Source of the DNA: an uncultured Butyricicoccus sp.
GTDB lineage: Bacteria; Bacillota; Clostridia; Oscillospirales; Butyricicoccaceae
Assembly: GCA_944384745.1 (NCBI GenBank)
Contig: CALWUO010000020.1
Location: 1 to 32,177 of the forward strand
Reading direction: 5' to 3'
Length of the DNA: 32,177 nt
Of the stretch, positions 24,134 to 31,902 are shown one piece after another (position 1 is the first letter of the stretch; each line of letters opens with the position of its first letter). A program made the translations under genes and the position numbers. The notes under the pieces were generated by a model. It was not told the origin of the DNA. It did not search any database and saw nothing but the letters and a program-made list of their open reading frames with translations.

Positions 24134-25033
24134 TTGGGTATTGTAATAACGCTTGCAAATCAAAAAGGCGGAGTTGCTAAAACTACAACAGGTTTAGCTT
24201 TAGCCCGTATTTTATCAGAAAAAGGTTATAAAATATTAACTGTAAATCTAGACCCACAAAGAAATTTTGACCAAGCTCTAGGGTGTGCTATTTCAAGGCG
24301 AGATTTACAAACTCCATCACTTTTTCATGTATTGACAGGGAAAATGCAGATTAAAGAGATTATAAAACATGGTGAATTTTGTGATATTGCTCCAGCGTCT
24401 AATCAAATGTATGGCTGGTCAATGCCTGAGGGCTTAACCAAGGCAGAATATGAGCAAAACAAAGACAATCCAGAGAAACTATTAAATTTAGTGCATGAGC
24501 GTTTCAGTGATGAATATCAAGCTAAAATTAACTATAAATATACACATATTATAGAGGAGCAAATTAAAACGATTATCAATGATTATGATTTTGTAATTGT
24601 TGATACAAACCCATCGCTTTCACTGCTTACTATGAACGGTTTAAACGCTGCATCTATGGGGTATGTGTTAGTACCAGCCTATGCAGAAGAAACGTCCAGA
24701 GAGGCTCTTTTGGAGCTTTATGACACACTCTTTGCACTTAATAGCAACCAAATCAAACCTATTCGAATTATAGGTGTTTTAATGACCAAATATGTAAGCA
24801 ATACAAGAGCGGCAAAACGCTATGAAAAGTATTTAACTAAAATGGCTGATAAAATGGGAACAGTGCTATTCAAAACGAAAATTAGACGTTCTATTTCTGT
24901 AACTGAATACATAGAGGCTAAAACCGACCTATTAAATTATGACCCTAAGGGAAATGCATCTTTAGATTATAGGGCATTTGGGGAGGAATTTTTAGCAAGA
25001 TTATCAGAACTGGAGGGAAAACACTTTGGCTAA
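24134..25033 (+). CDS. parA: ParA partition ATPase
   Basis: The protein (299 aa) is a ParA/MinD-type ATPase: deviant Walker A KGGVAKTT at residues 11-18, the following strand TVNLDPQRN at 37-44, and VIVDTNPSLS at 155-163. ParA forms ATP-dependent dimers on DNA and moves ParB-bound plasmids apart before division. It starts with TTG at 24134, eight bases after a perfect GGAGGT. There is no N-terminal DNA-binding domain, so it is the short form, and autoregulation would more likely come from ParB or another protein. The stop overlaps the parB start by 8 nt. Confidence 0.88.
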   Translation: MGIVITLANQKGGVAKTTTGLALARILSEKGYKILTVNLDPQRNFDQALGCAISRRDLQTPSLFHVLTGKMQIKEIIKHGEFCDIAPASNQMYGWSMPEGLTKAEYEQNKDNPEKLLNLVHERFSDEYQAKINYKYTHIIEEQIKTIINDYDFVIVDTNPSLSLLTMNGLNAASMGYVLVPAYAEETSREALLELYDTLFALNSNQIKPIRIIGVLMTKYVSNTRAAKRYEKYLTKMADKMGTVLFKTKIRRSISVTEYIEAKTDLLNYDPKGNASLDYRAFGEEFLARLSELEGKHFG

Positions 25034-25946
25034 AATGAAAATAAGTGAACGTACTGATGACGAGTTGGAAGAAGAGCTAACAGTAGATTTAAATGCGGCA
25101 GCGTCAAAGATGCCAAGTAATTTAAGCAACGGCAGACAAGCCTTGTATGATTATATGGAAATCCCTCTTGAACAGCTTGTGCCATTTACTAAGAAAGAAC
25201 AAGGCAAAGATTTTTCTAAAATGCCAGATGATAAATTTGCAGCACTTGTAAAGTCAGTTTCTGAGCATGGAGTGCTTGAGGCAATTTCTGTTAGAATGAT
25301 AGATTTTAATAAATATGAAATTCTATCTGGTGAACATCGTTGGAACGCAGCTAAACAGGCAGGGCTTAAAACTATACCTGCAAAGATTTATAAAGATATA
25401 TCCGATGAGAAAGCTAATATAATTTTCACTGTTACAAATCTTATGCGTAGAGAAATGACTTTTAGTGATAAGGTCAATGGCTGGCACAGATTTTTAGAGA
25501 ATACAAATAAACAAGGTTCAAGAACTGATTTAAAAGATACACTGGAAAGCGAAAAAGACAGTTTAAATATTTCAATCAGACAGATACAGCGATATGCAAG
25601 AATGTATAATTTGATTGATGAATATAAACAAGCGGTTGACGAGGGAAAACTCACACAGGCGGCAGCATATCAGCTTTCTTTTTTGTCTAATGATGAACAA
25701 ACTAAAGCCCTTAAATATTTATCAAAGCTTAACGAAAAGACAGCAGCCGAGCTTGTAAAGCTTTCAAAAGATAATGATTTTGATAATATAAACACTATTT
25801 TTGAAAAGCCACAAAAGCAGTCAAAAATAAGTATCAAAAAATATGCAAAACAGGTTTTAAATAATGAAAGCCTAGAAAGTTTAGATACTATTTTAAAAGA
25901 AGCACTGGATATGTATTTAAACGCTCACCCAGAGAAAAGAAAATAA
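25026..25946 (+). CDS. parB: ParB partition protein
   Basis: This 306-aa protein has the ParB/Spo0J N-terminal domain: IPLEQLVPF at 46-54, SVSEHGVLEAISV at 77-89 and the nucleotide-binding GEHRWNAA at 102-109, equivalent to the GERR-type motif that binds CTP. A helix-turn-helix follows at about 176-200 (SIRQIQRYARMY) and the C-terminus (about 250-306) is basic and helical for dimerisation. ParB loads on a centromere and stimulates ParA. It starts with TTG, eight bases after GGAGGG, inside the end of parA. Direct repeats just downstream and the palindrome upstream of parA are candidate binding sites. Confidence 0.85.
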   Translation: MAKMKISERTDDELEEELTVDLNAAASKMPSNLSNGRQALYDYMEIPLEQLVPFTKKEQGKDFSKMPDDKFAALVKSVSEHGVLEAISVRMIDFNKYEILSGEHRWNAAKQAGLKTIPAKIYKDISDEKANIIFTVTNLMRREMTFSDKVNGWHRFLENTNKQGSRTDLKDTLESEKDSLNISIRQIQRYARMYNLIDEYKQAVDEGKLTQAAAYQLSFLSNDEQTKALKYLSKLNEKTAAELVKLSKDNDFDNINTIFEKPQKQSKISIKKYAKQVLNNESLESLDTILKEALDMYLNAHPEKRK

Positions 25947-25969
25947 TCTTAAATCTAACTTAAATATTA

Positions 25970-26031
25970 AAAATATTAAATCTTTAAATTAAACCATTAT
26001 GATAATATAAAATATTAAATCTTTAAATTAA
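25970..26031. repeat. Two 23-bp AT-rich direct repeats after parB
   Basis: Identical 23-bp copies (core AATATTAAATCTTTAAATT) lie at 25970-25992 and 26009-26031, spaced 39 bp start to start. They sit in a 290-bp gene-free stretch right after parB, a frequent place for plasmid centromeres. Low complexity makes chance similarity easier, so functional meaning is tentative. The rest of the gap up to 26103 shows nothing more. Confidence 0.45.
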
Positions 26032-26103
26032 CGGTCATTATATTAAATACTTAAGCAGATATTTTTGAAAATTAGATTATGAAAGTGTTTTAAAGGTGGT
26101 TAT

Positions 26104-26161
26104 AATATTTAATGTTTATCATTAAATATTTATTGACATATGATAATTATGTTGATATATT
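26104..26161 (+). promoter_or_regulatory. Promoter with adjoining inverted repeat, DUF2975-XRE unit
   Basis: AATATTTAATG (26104-26114) and CATTAAATATT (26120-26130) are perfect inverted arms around five bases. Two bases later comes TTGACA (26133-26138), a 17-bp spacer and TATATT (26156-26161). The dyad next to the -35 box is a good operator candidate for the XRE regulator made by this unit. Position 26162-26238 is then the untranslated leader. Confidence 0.65.
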
Positions 26162-26238
26162 AACTATGGGGTGATAATACTAATACGCAGCGTCTACTAA
26201 TGATTATATAAAATTTAATCAAGAAAGGAAAATGTATA

Positions 26239-26892
26239 GTGAAAATCCCTTTAAGTTCATTATACAAGGTGATGAATATGAAATTGATACAAAGACTTTT
26301 AAATGAATCATTTGCTAAAAAATCAGCTCTATTTATGAGATATGTTTGCTATATTATAATAGTATTTATGGCATTAGGTATAATATTGAGTTGTATGGGT
26401 AGACTAACATTTTCTCTCCATAGTAATTTTGGTACATTTGAACATGCAATTTATGCTGAAGAAAATCATCAACCGCACTCTCGTTCCTTTATAATCCATA
26501 CTAAAGATGATATTCATGTATGGACAAACACAGATGACCAAATATATTTATTTACACATATTGGACTCTCCGCCATGTTTGCACTTGAAACTATTGCTAT
26601 AATGATTGCTTATTGGTTATTAAGTTATGTTCATAAAGGAAAAATCTTTACAGAGACAAATGCACATTATTTGCTTTTATATGGCTTGTTACAATTTTTG
26701 GTCGCACTTTTTGTTCCTTTTATAAAATTGTTACTTTGTACTTTGATAAGCCTTGTTTCAAGCAACACAATTACAATTGCTACAGGTCAAGATATGTTAA
26801 GTTCACTAATCCCAAGTATTGCATTTATTGTGGCTGCATATATCATTCATTACGGAATTTATTTACAAGATGAGGTGGATCATACCTTATGA
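26239..26892 (+). CDS. DUF2975-like membrane protein
   Basis: This 217-aa protein has four predicted membrane helices: about 34-54, 106-130, 143-170 and 187-208, with a loop of about 50 residues between the first two. Size, topology and its coupling to a small XRE regulator match the DUF2975 family of Bacillota, whose function is unknown. The GTG start at 26239 is nine bases after AAAGGA; a later ATG at 26272 or 26278 preceded by AAGGTG is also possible and would remove the first 11 to 13 residues. The stop overlaps the next gene as ATGA. The protein may sense or relieve envelope stress, but that is a guess. Confidence 0.65.
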   Translation: MKIPLSSLYKVMNMKLIQRLLNESFAKKSALFMRYVCYIIIVFMALGIILSCMGRLTFSLHSNFGTFEHAIYAEENHQPHSRSFIIHTKDDIHVWTNTDDQIYLFTHIGLSAMFALETIAIMIAYWLLSYVHKGKIFTETNAHYLLLYGLLQFLVALFVPFIKLLLCTLISLVSSNTITIATGQDMLSSLIPSIAFIVAAYIIHYGIYLQDEVDHTL

Positions 26893-27104
26893 TTATAATT
26901 CGTTTGGATAGAATTTTAGCAGATAGAAAAATGAAGTTAAATGAACTTGCAGAAAAAGTTGGAATCTCAAATGTAAATCTTTCATGTCTAAAAACAGGTA
27001 AAGTAAAGGCTATTCGTTTTAGTACTTTAAACGCTATTTGTAAGGTTCTAAACTGTCAACCTGGAGATATTCTTGAGTATATTGAGGATAATGAAGAAAT
27101 GTAA
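26889..27104 (+). CDS. Small XRE-family transcriptional regulator
   Basis: The 71-aa protein is little more than one helix-turn-helix domain: LNELAEKVGISNVNLSCLKTG at about 19-39 contains the two DNA-contacting helices, and ICKVLNCQPGDILEYI closes the fold. It is the YozG-like type that commonly accompanies DUF2975 genes. Translation is coupled to the membrane protein through a 4-nt overlap. It probably represses its own promoter at 26133, where a perfect dyad lies. Confidence 0.82.
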   Translation: MIIIRLDRILADRKMKLNELAEKVGISNVNLSCLKTGKVKAIRFSTLNAICKVLNCQPGDILEYIEDNEEM

Positions 27105-27105
27105 A

Positions 27106-27147
27106 TATAGTTGTCTATCGAAATTAAAAATCGAATAGATGGCTATA
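27106..27147 (+). other. Long RNA hairpin after the XRE gene
   Basis: The arms TATAGTTGTCTATCGA (27106-27121) and TCGAATAGATGGCTATA (27131-27147) pair along their whole length in RNA with three G-U pairs and one bulged base. It starts right after the XRE stop codon. No T tract follows, so it is more likely an mRNA end-protecting or processing structure than a terminator. The 331-bp gap up to 27435 also holds the terminator at 27236-27282 and otherwise AT-rich sequence. Confidence 0.5.
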
Positions 27148-27235
27148 GTTGATATGTTTAAATATATTTTTTGGATTTAGTAGTTTTTTACTGACTCATA
27201 TCAAACAATCATCAAAGCAAATAACACATAATAAA

Positions 27236-27282
27236 AAGACTTCCTATGTGATTTAAATTCGCATAAGAAGTCTTAGTTTTTT
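27236..27282 (+). terminator. Rho-independent terminator
   Basis: AAGACTTCCTATGTGA (27236-27251) pairs with TCGCATAAGAAGTCTT (27259-27274) with one mismatch and one G-U pair, around a seven-base loop. TTTTTT at 27277-27282 follows. It separates the DUF2975-XRE unit from the SWIM-MoxR cluster. Confidence 0.8.
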
Positions 27283-27435
27283 ATATGGATATAAATTCAA
27301 GTTTTTGTACAATTTCTAAAAATTCAAAGCTTTCATTATTATTTTATAGTGATTTAAACAATAAAATTTAAAATAAAAGAAAAATATGATAAAATATAAA
27401 TATCACAATTAATAAAAAGAAAAGAGGTTTTAATA

Positions 27436-28875
27436 ATGAAATTATCTGAACAATGGATTATATCACAAGCCCCTAATGCATCAGCCGTGCAAAATGGAAA
27501 AAAGCTTTCACAAAAAGGAAGTTTTCTAAATTTAGCAAAATCAAATGATAATACTTTATTTTGGGCTGATTGTGCTGGAAGTGGTAAAAATCCATATCAC
27601 ACATCAGTTGATTTTATAAATGAAACTTCACCAGTTTTCAGATGTTCTTGCCCTAGTCGTCAATTTCCCTGTAAACATGCAATAGGTTTAGTGTTTGAAA
27701 TTTTACAAGAAAAAGAATTTAAAGTCACTGAAATTCCTAATGATTTAGCAGAAAAACGTGCAAAACAGCAGGCTAGAAAAGCAAAAAAAGAAATTTCAAG
27801 CAATGAAACTACTGAAAAAACTCCTAAAAAAACAAATAATGCTGCAAAAGCTAAAAAAATAAAAAAACAGCTTGAGGGGTTAGACAAAGCCGAACAACTT
27901 ATAATAGATTTACTCTCACATGGCGTTGGTACATTAGCAGGAACATCTGCAAAAACATACCAAACATTGGCAAAAGATTTATCAAGTTATTATTTAACAG
28001 GTGTACAAACCGCTTTTTTACGTTTATCAAATCAGATAGAAAAACTAGATAATAATAATCAAGACTATCAAGAGATAATTCGCATACTTATATGGCTTAA
28101 TGCAATGGTTCAAAAATCCAGAGCTTTTTTAAATCAAAAACTCGAAAACAAAAGTTATGATGTTGAAGACAATGAACTTTATGAAGCTTTAGGCGGCATT
28201 TGGAAACTGGAAGAACTTGAAAAAATCGGTTCTTTTAAAGAAAATGCACAGTTAATACAACTTTCATTTGATGTTATGTTTGATGAGGCAAAAAAGGAAT
28301 ATATAGATAGAGGTTACTGGATTGATGTACAAACTGGAGAAATAAGCCAAACATTAAATTATAGACCTGTAAAGGCATTAAAACATATAAAAGCAGAAGA
28401 TAGTTGTTTTGAGGCTGTAAATATACCTAAGCTTTGTTATTATCCAAAGTCAGTTAATAAAAGAATAAGATGGGAAAACTACTCAATGGAAAAAATAACA
28501 AATGAAATGCTTGAAAAAGTAATTTCTAATATAAATTCAGACCTTTCACAAACTATAAAAATGGTTAAAAATGAAATTAAAAATACTCTTTCTGAAAAAT
28601 ATGTTGCGGTTGCAATTAAATATAAAAGTATTGGTAGAATAGAGAATGAAACCGTTCTTTGTGATGAAACTGGAGACAAAATAATACTTCGTGATAGAAA
28701 AGAAGATGGAAAAGAACATTTTTCTGTTGATAAATTGAATTATATACCTGATAATAATTTATTTAAAAACCAAGTTTTATTTGGCTTAATGTTTTATGAC
28801 TCAACAGACTTTAAAATATGTATGCACCCATACAGTATTATATCCAACAAACAAATTATAAGATTGCAATATTAA
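27436..28875 (+). CDS. SWIM zinc-finger protein (YehQ-like)
   Basis: A SWIM motif, Cys70-x-Cys72 and Cys79-x-His81 within CSCPSRQFPCKH, lies at residues 70-81 of 479. SWIM fingers bind DNA or proteins. A lysine-rich, probably disordered linker spans about 100-146 (KAKKEISSNE, then TPKKTNNAAKAKK), and the rest is helical with no known domain. It is the first gene of a four-gene unit (SWIM, HEAT-like, MoxR, DUF5682), an arrangement like that of yehQ in E. coli with yehL, yehM and yehP. It probably supplies target recognition for the MoxR ATPase. AGAGG ten bases upstream of 27436 supports the start. Confidence 0.82.
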   Translation: MKLSEQWIISQAPNASAVQNGKKLSQKGSFLNLAKSNDNTLFWADCAGSGKNPYHTSVDFINETSPVFRCSCPSRQFPCKHAIGLVFEILQEKEFKVTEIPNDLAEKRAKQQARKAKKEISSNETTEKTPKKTNNAAKAKKIKKQLEGLDKAEQLIIDLLSHGVGTLAGTSAKTYQTLAKDLSSYYLTGVQTAFLRLSNQIEKLDNNNQDYQEIIRILIWLNAMVQKSRAFLNQKLENKSYDVEDNELYEALGGIWKLEELEKIGSFKENAQLIQLSFDVMFDEAKKEYIDRGYWIDVQTGEISQTLNYRPVKALKHIKAEDSCFEAVNIPKLCYYPKSVNKRIRWENYSMEKITNEMLEKVISNINSDLSQTIKMVKNEIKNTLSEKYVAVAIKYKSIGRIENETVLCDETGDKIILRDRKEDGKEHFSVDKLNYIPDNNLFKNQVLFGLMFYDSTDFKICMHPYSIISNKQIIRLQY

Positions 28876-28891
28876 TAGGAGGGTATAAAAT

Positions 28892-30820
28892 ATGAATCCT
28901 TTAGCAGAATTAAAAGAACGTTTAGTTCATATAACCATTGCTGGAACTGAACTTATTGATGAAGATTTTCGTTTAAAAAATACATTAGAGTCATTTTCTG
29001 TATTAGCTGAAAAAAATCCTATTTTCAAAAAAATATATCTCAGTTTAAAACAGCTTTTTGATGCAGAAAAATCACAAAAACCTATAATATTATTGAATAT
29101 TTTGGGACTTGTAGATGCGGTTTTATATACACAAGCTCAAACTAATATTGATGGAGAATATAAAGAACTTGAAACAAAGGAAAATTTGCAAACACTAAAT
29201 CAGTTTAGATATAGTGAAGTTAAACCTGTTTTAGAGGCTTTAACAACAACAGGCTCAGGCAGATTAAATGTTATAGAAGATGCAATAAAACTGACCCCAA
29301 ATGTTTTCAGTGATTATCGTGTGTTAAATGCATTGATAAATGATTTAGATGATACATATGGTGAAATGGCAACAAGGGTATTTAGTATAATTGAAAGCCT
29401 TGGAACGGATAAATCTCAAGAACTCATGGATAATACAGATTATTCATATTATGCAAAAATTAACAAATACCATTTACCAAAAACCGATAAAGATTATATT
29501 ATCTCTTTGCTTAAAAACAACTTTGACCCACAGGGTAAAAAAATAATGGCAAAGCGTTTAAAACTTGTTGCAAAAATTGCAAAAGAAACCGAAAACGAAT
29601 GGTATTTATCTGTACTCAAAACGGCTAAAAAAGAAGTCAAAGAGGAATGTATATCTGCTTTAAAATATAATAAAGAAAATATACCATTGCTTCTTGAACT
29701 TGCAAAAAAAGAGCGTGGAAAAACCAAAGATATAGTTTATAACACGCTTGGAGGGGTTAAGGTTGATAATGATAATATAGTTGAGTTTTGGAAAAATGAG
29801 CTTGATAAGTCGCTTAATAATGCATCAAATTTAAAAAATTCAAAATCCGATGAAATATCAGATTTGCTTGCAACTTATATAAAAACAAATCTTCAAAGTA
29901 TTTTAAATGGCGATGAACAAACCACAGAATATAATTATTATGAACTTATATCATATACCGTAAATAAAACATCTGATAAAATGCTTGAGCTTTATAAATG
30001 GATTTTAGAAAATAGAAACCAGTTTAAAGAACTTAAAGGCAAATGGAATAATTATTCCGAACATCTTGAGTCACTTAATGAAACAATATCGCAGACTTTG
30101 ATTTTATCTTGTCCAAAAAAATTAATTGATTTTTTAAGAAATCTTTATAAACATCATAAACAACCGATTATAAGTTCATGTTTTATTGCCGACTTGCTTA
30201 CATTGCCAGCAGATGAAGTTTATAAAAACTGGTATAAAAATCCGCTTTTAACCACTGCTACATTTGAAAAAGTGTTTCAAAAAATCAGATATATGTATGA
30301 TATCAACTATATATATTTGACTCAATATAACAGATATAACGGTGAAACAAATCAGTTTTCAAGGCAGTTAAAAGAGCCACTTGACCAAAGATGGTTTGAC
30401 TACATCATGAAATTAGGGTTTGATAATTTACTATGTAATCTTGCACCAAAAGAACCTTATGAACTTAGTCAAAAAATAGGCAAATATTTTTATGATAAAC
30501 TATCAGATTTAAAATCCAATAAAAATATGGCATCAAATTTGTTATTAAGTAAAGTTTTATATTGTCTTAGTATGATGAAATACTGTTCATATAACAAATT
30601 TGACGGTGTTGTTTTAAATATATGCAAATACTATCCGCAAATAAATATTTGGCAATTAAGGGTGATTTTATATAGATTTCGTGATTATACAGATATTAAA
30701 ACCACAAGCGAAGAGGCTAAAAAAATACTGGAATTTTGCAAAGCAAACAGTAACCAAAATAGGTTTGTAGATATTGGAAATTTGATTATAAATGAAGGCT
30801 TTATACAGGAGGAAAATTAA
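28892..30820 (+). CDS. HEAT-like repeat protein of the MoxR cluster
   Basis: The 642-aa protein appears all-helical. Residues about 200-310 show repeating helix pairs typical of HEAT/ARM scaffolds (for example GKKIMAKRLKLVAKIAKET, then KEEVKE-like and NIPLLLELAKKERG). The N-terminal 200 residues (ELKERLVHITIAGTEL) and the C-terminal half are unassigned. Proteins of the DUF5691 or related helical types occur in comparable clusters, but I cannot confirm membership. No membrane segment or catalytic motif is seen. It is 16 nt after the SWIM gene with a perfect AGGAGG and ends just before the MoxR start. Likely a scaffold or adaptor. Confidence 0.6.
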   Translation: MNPLAELKERLVHITIAGTELIDEDFRLKNTLESFSVLAEKNPIFKKIYLSLKQLFDAEKSQKPIILLNILGLVDAVLYTQAQTNIDGEYKELETKENLQTLNQFRYSEVKPVLEALTTTGSGRLNVIEDAIKLTPNVFSDYRVLNALINDLDDTYGEMATRVFSIIESLGTDKSQELMDNTDYSYYAKINKYHLPKTDKDYIISLLKNNFDPQGKKIMAKRLKLVAKIAKETENEWYLSVLKTAKKEVKEECISALKYNKENIPLLLELAKKERGKTKDIVYNTLGGVKVDNDNIVEFWKNELDKSLNNASNLKNSKSDEISDLLATYIKTNLQSILNGDEQTTEYNYYELISYTVNKTSDKMLELYKWILENRNQFKELKGKWNNYSEHLESLNETISQTLILSCPKKLIDFLRNLYKHHKQPIISSCFIADLLTLPADEVYKNWYKNPLLTTATFEKVFQKIRYMYDINYIYLTQYNRYNGETNQFSRQLKEPLDQRWFDYIMKLGFDNLLCNLAPKEPYELSQKIGKYFYDKLSDLKSNKNMASNLLLSKVLYCLSMMKYCSYNKFDGVVLNICKYYPQINIWQLRVILYRFRDYTDIKTTSEEAKKILEFCKANSNQNRFVDIGNLIINEGFIQEEN

Positions 30821-30821
30821 A

Positions 30822-31901
30822 ATGTCAGATGTTCAAAGATTGCCAGCAGAGCAAATGTTTAAAAATGAAATAGATGCACTAATTGCGGCTGAAAAAGACC
30901 CTATTCCAACAGGTTGGAAAATGTCGCCTAAATCTGTACTTAAATATATTTGTGGCGGTAAAGTTGGAGATATAGAGATTATTCCAAAATACATAGGAAA
31001 TAAACGCCTAGTTGAAATTTGTATAGCTACTTTAGTTACAGACCGAGCTTTATTGCTTATTGGTGAACCAGGCACAGCAAAATCTTGGTTAAGTGAACAT
31101 TTAACAGCCGCTATAAATGGCGACTCCACAAAAGTTGTGCAAGGAACAGCAGGCACAACAGAAGAACATATAAGATATTCTTGGAACTATGCAATGCTTA
31201 TTGCAAAAGGCCCTTGTCCAGAAGCTATGGTAAAAAGTCCTATTTATCGTTCTATGGAAAGCGGCAGTATTGCAAGAGTTGAAGAAATTTCAAGATGTGC
31301 AAGCGAAGTACAAGACGCTTTAATTTCTATTTTATCTGAAAAACGTATTTCTGTGCCTGAACTGGGTATTGAAGTACCTGCACAAAAAGGTTTCTCCATA
31401 ATTGCAACCGCAAATACAAGAGATAAAGGCGTAAATGATATGTCAGCCGCTTTAAAACGTAGATTTAATATTGTTGTTTTGCCTGCCCCATCAAGTATTA
31501 AAAGTGAAATGGAAATTGTTAAAACTCGTGTTAATCAACTTGCAAGTGGTTTAGATTTATATGCAAAAACTCCAGATAGTGATACTATTGAACAAGTTGT
31601 AACAATTTTTAGAGAACTTAGAAACGGTACTACATTAGATGGAAAACAAAAAATAAAAACCACAAGTGGAGTGCTTTCAACAGCAGAGGCAATTTCTTTA
31701 CTTACCAATTCAATGGCACTTGCTGGAAGTTTTGGTTCTGGAGAAATTGAAGCCAAAGATTTAGCCGCTGCTTTACAAGGTGCAATTGTCAAAGATGAAG
31801 ATAAAGATAGTATTTGTTGGAAAGAATATATTGAGAATGTTATGAAAAAGCGTGGTTCTGCTTGGTTGCCTTTATACCATGCTTGTAAGGAGCTGAACTA
31901 A
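30822..31901 (+). CDS. MoxR-family AAA+ ATPase (YehL-like)
   Basis: In this 359-aa protein, Walker A GEPGTAKS is at residues 81-88, Walker B region IARVEE at 150-155, sensor-1 Asn in ATANTR at 195-200 and the arginine finger in LKRRFN at 211-216. VQDALISILSEKRI after Walker B is the usual MoxR helix. The Walker B Asp-Glu pair reads Glu-Glu here, which may slow hydrolysis or be normal for the subfamily. MoxR ATPases act as chaperones together with VWA-domain proteins. I take the ATG at 30822, nine bases after AGGAGG (30807-30812); an in-frame ATG at 30792 would overlap the previous gene. The YehL branch is suggested by the SWIM and DUF5682 neighbours. Confidence 0.85.
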   Translation: MSDVQRLPAEQMFKNEIDALIAAEKDPIPTGWKMSPKSVLKYICGGKVGDIEIIPKYIGNKRLVEICIATLVTDRALLLIGEPGTAKSWLSEHLTAAINGDSTKVVQGTAGTTEEHIRYSWNYAMLIAKGPCPEAMVKSPIYRSMESGSIARVEEISRCASEVQDALISILSEKRISVPELGIEVPAQKGFSIIATANTRDKGVNDMSAALKRRFNIVVLPAPSSIKSEMEIVKTRVNQLASGLDLYAKTPDSDTIEQVVTIFRELRNGTTLDGKQKIKTTSGVLSTAEAISLLTNSMALAGSFGSGEIEAKDLAAALQGAIVKDEDKDSICWKEYIENVMKKRGSAWLPLYHACKELN

Positions 31902-31902
31902 T

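Noticed and set aside
30833..31156. Minus-strand open frame opposite the MoxR gene
   Set aside because: It is a shadow of the Walker A region; there is no promoter or start signal.
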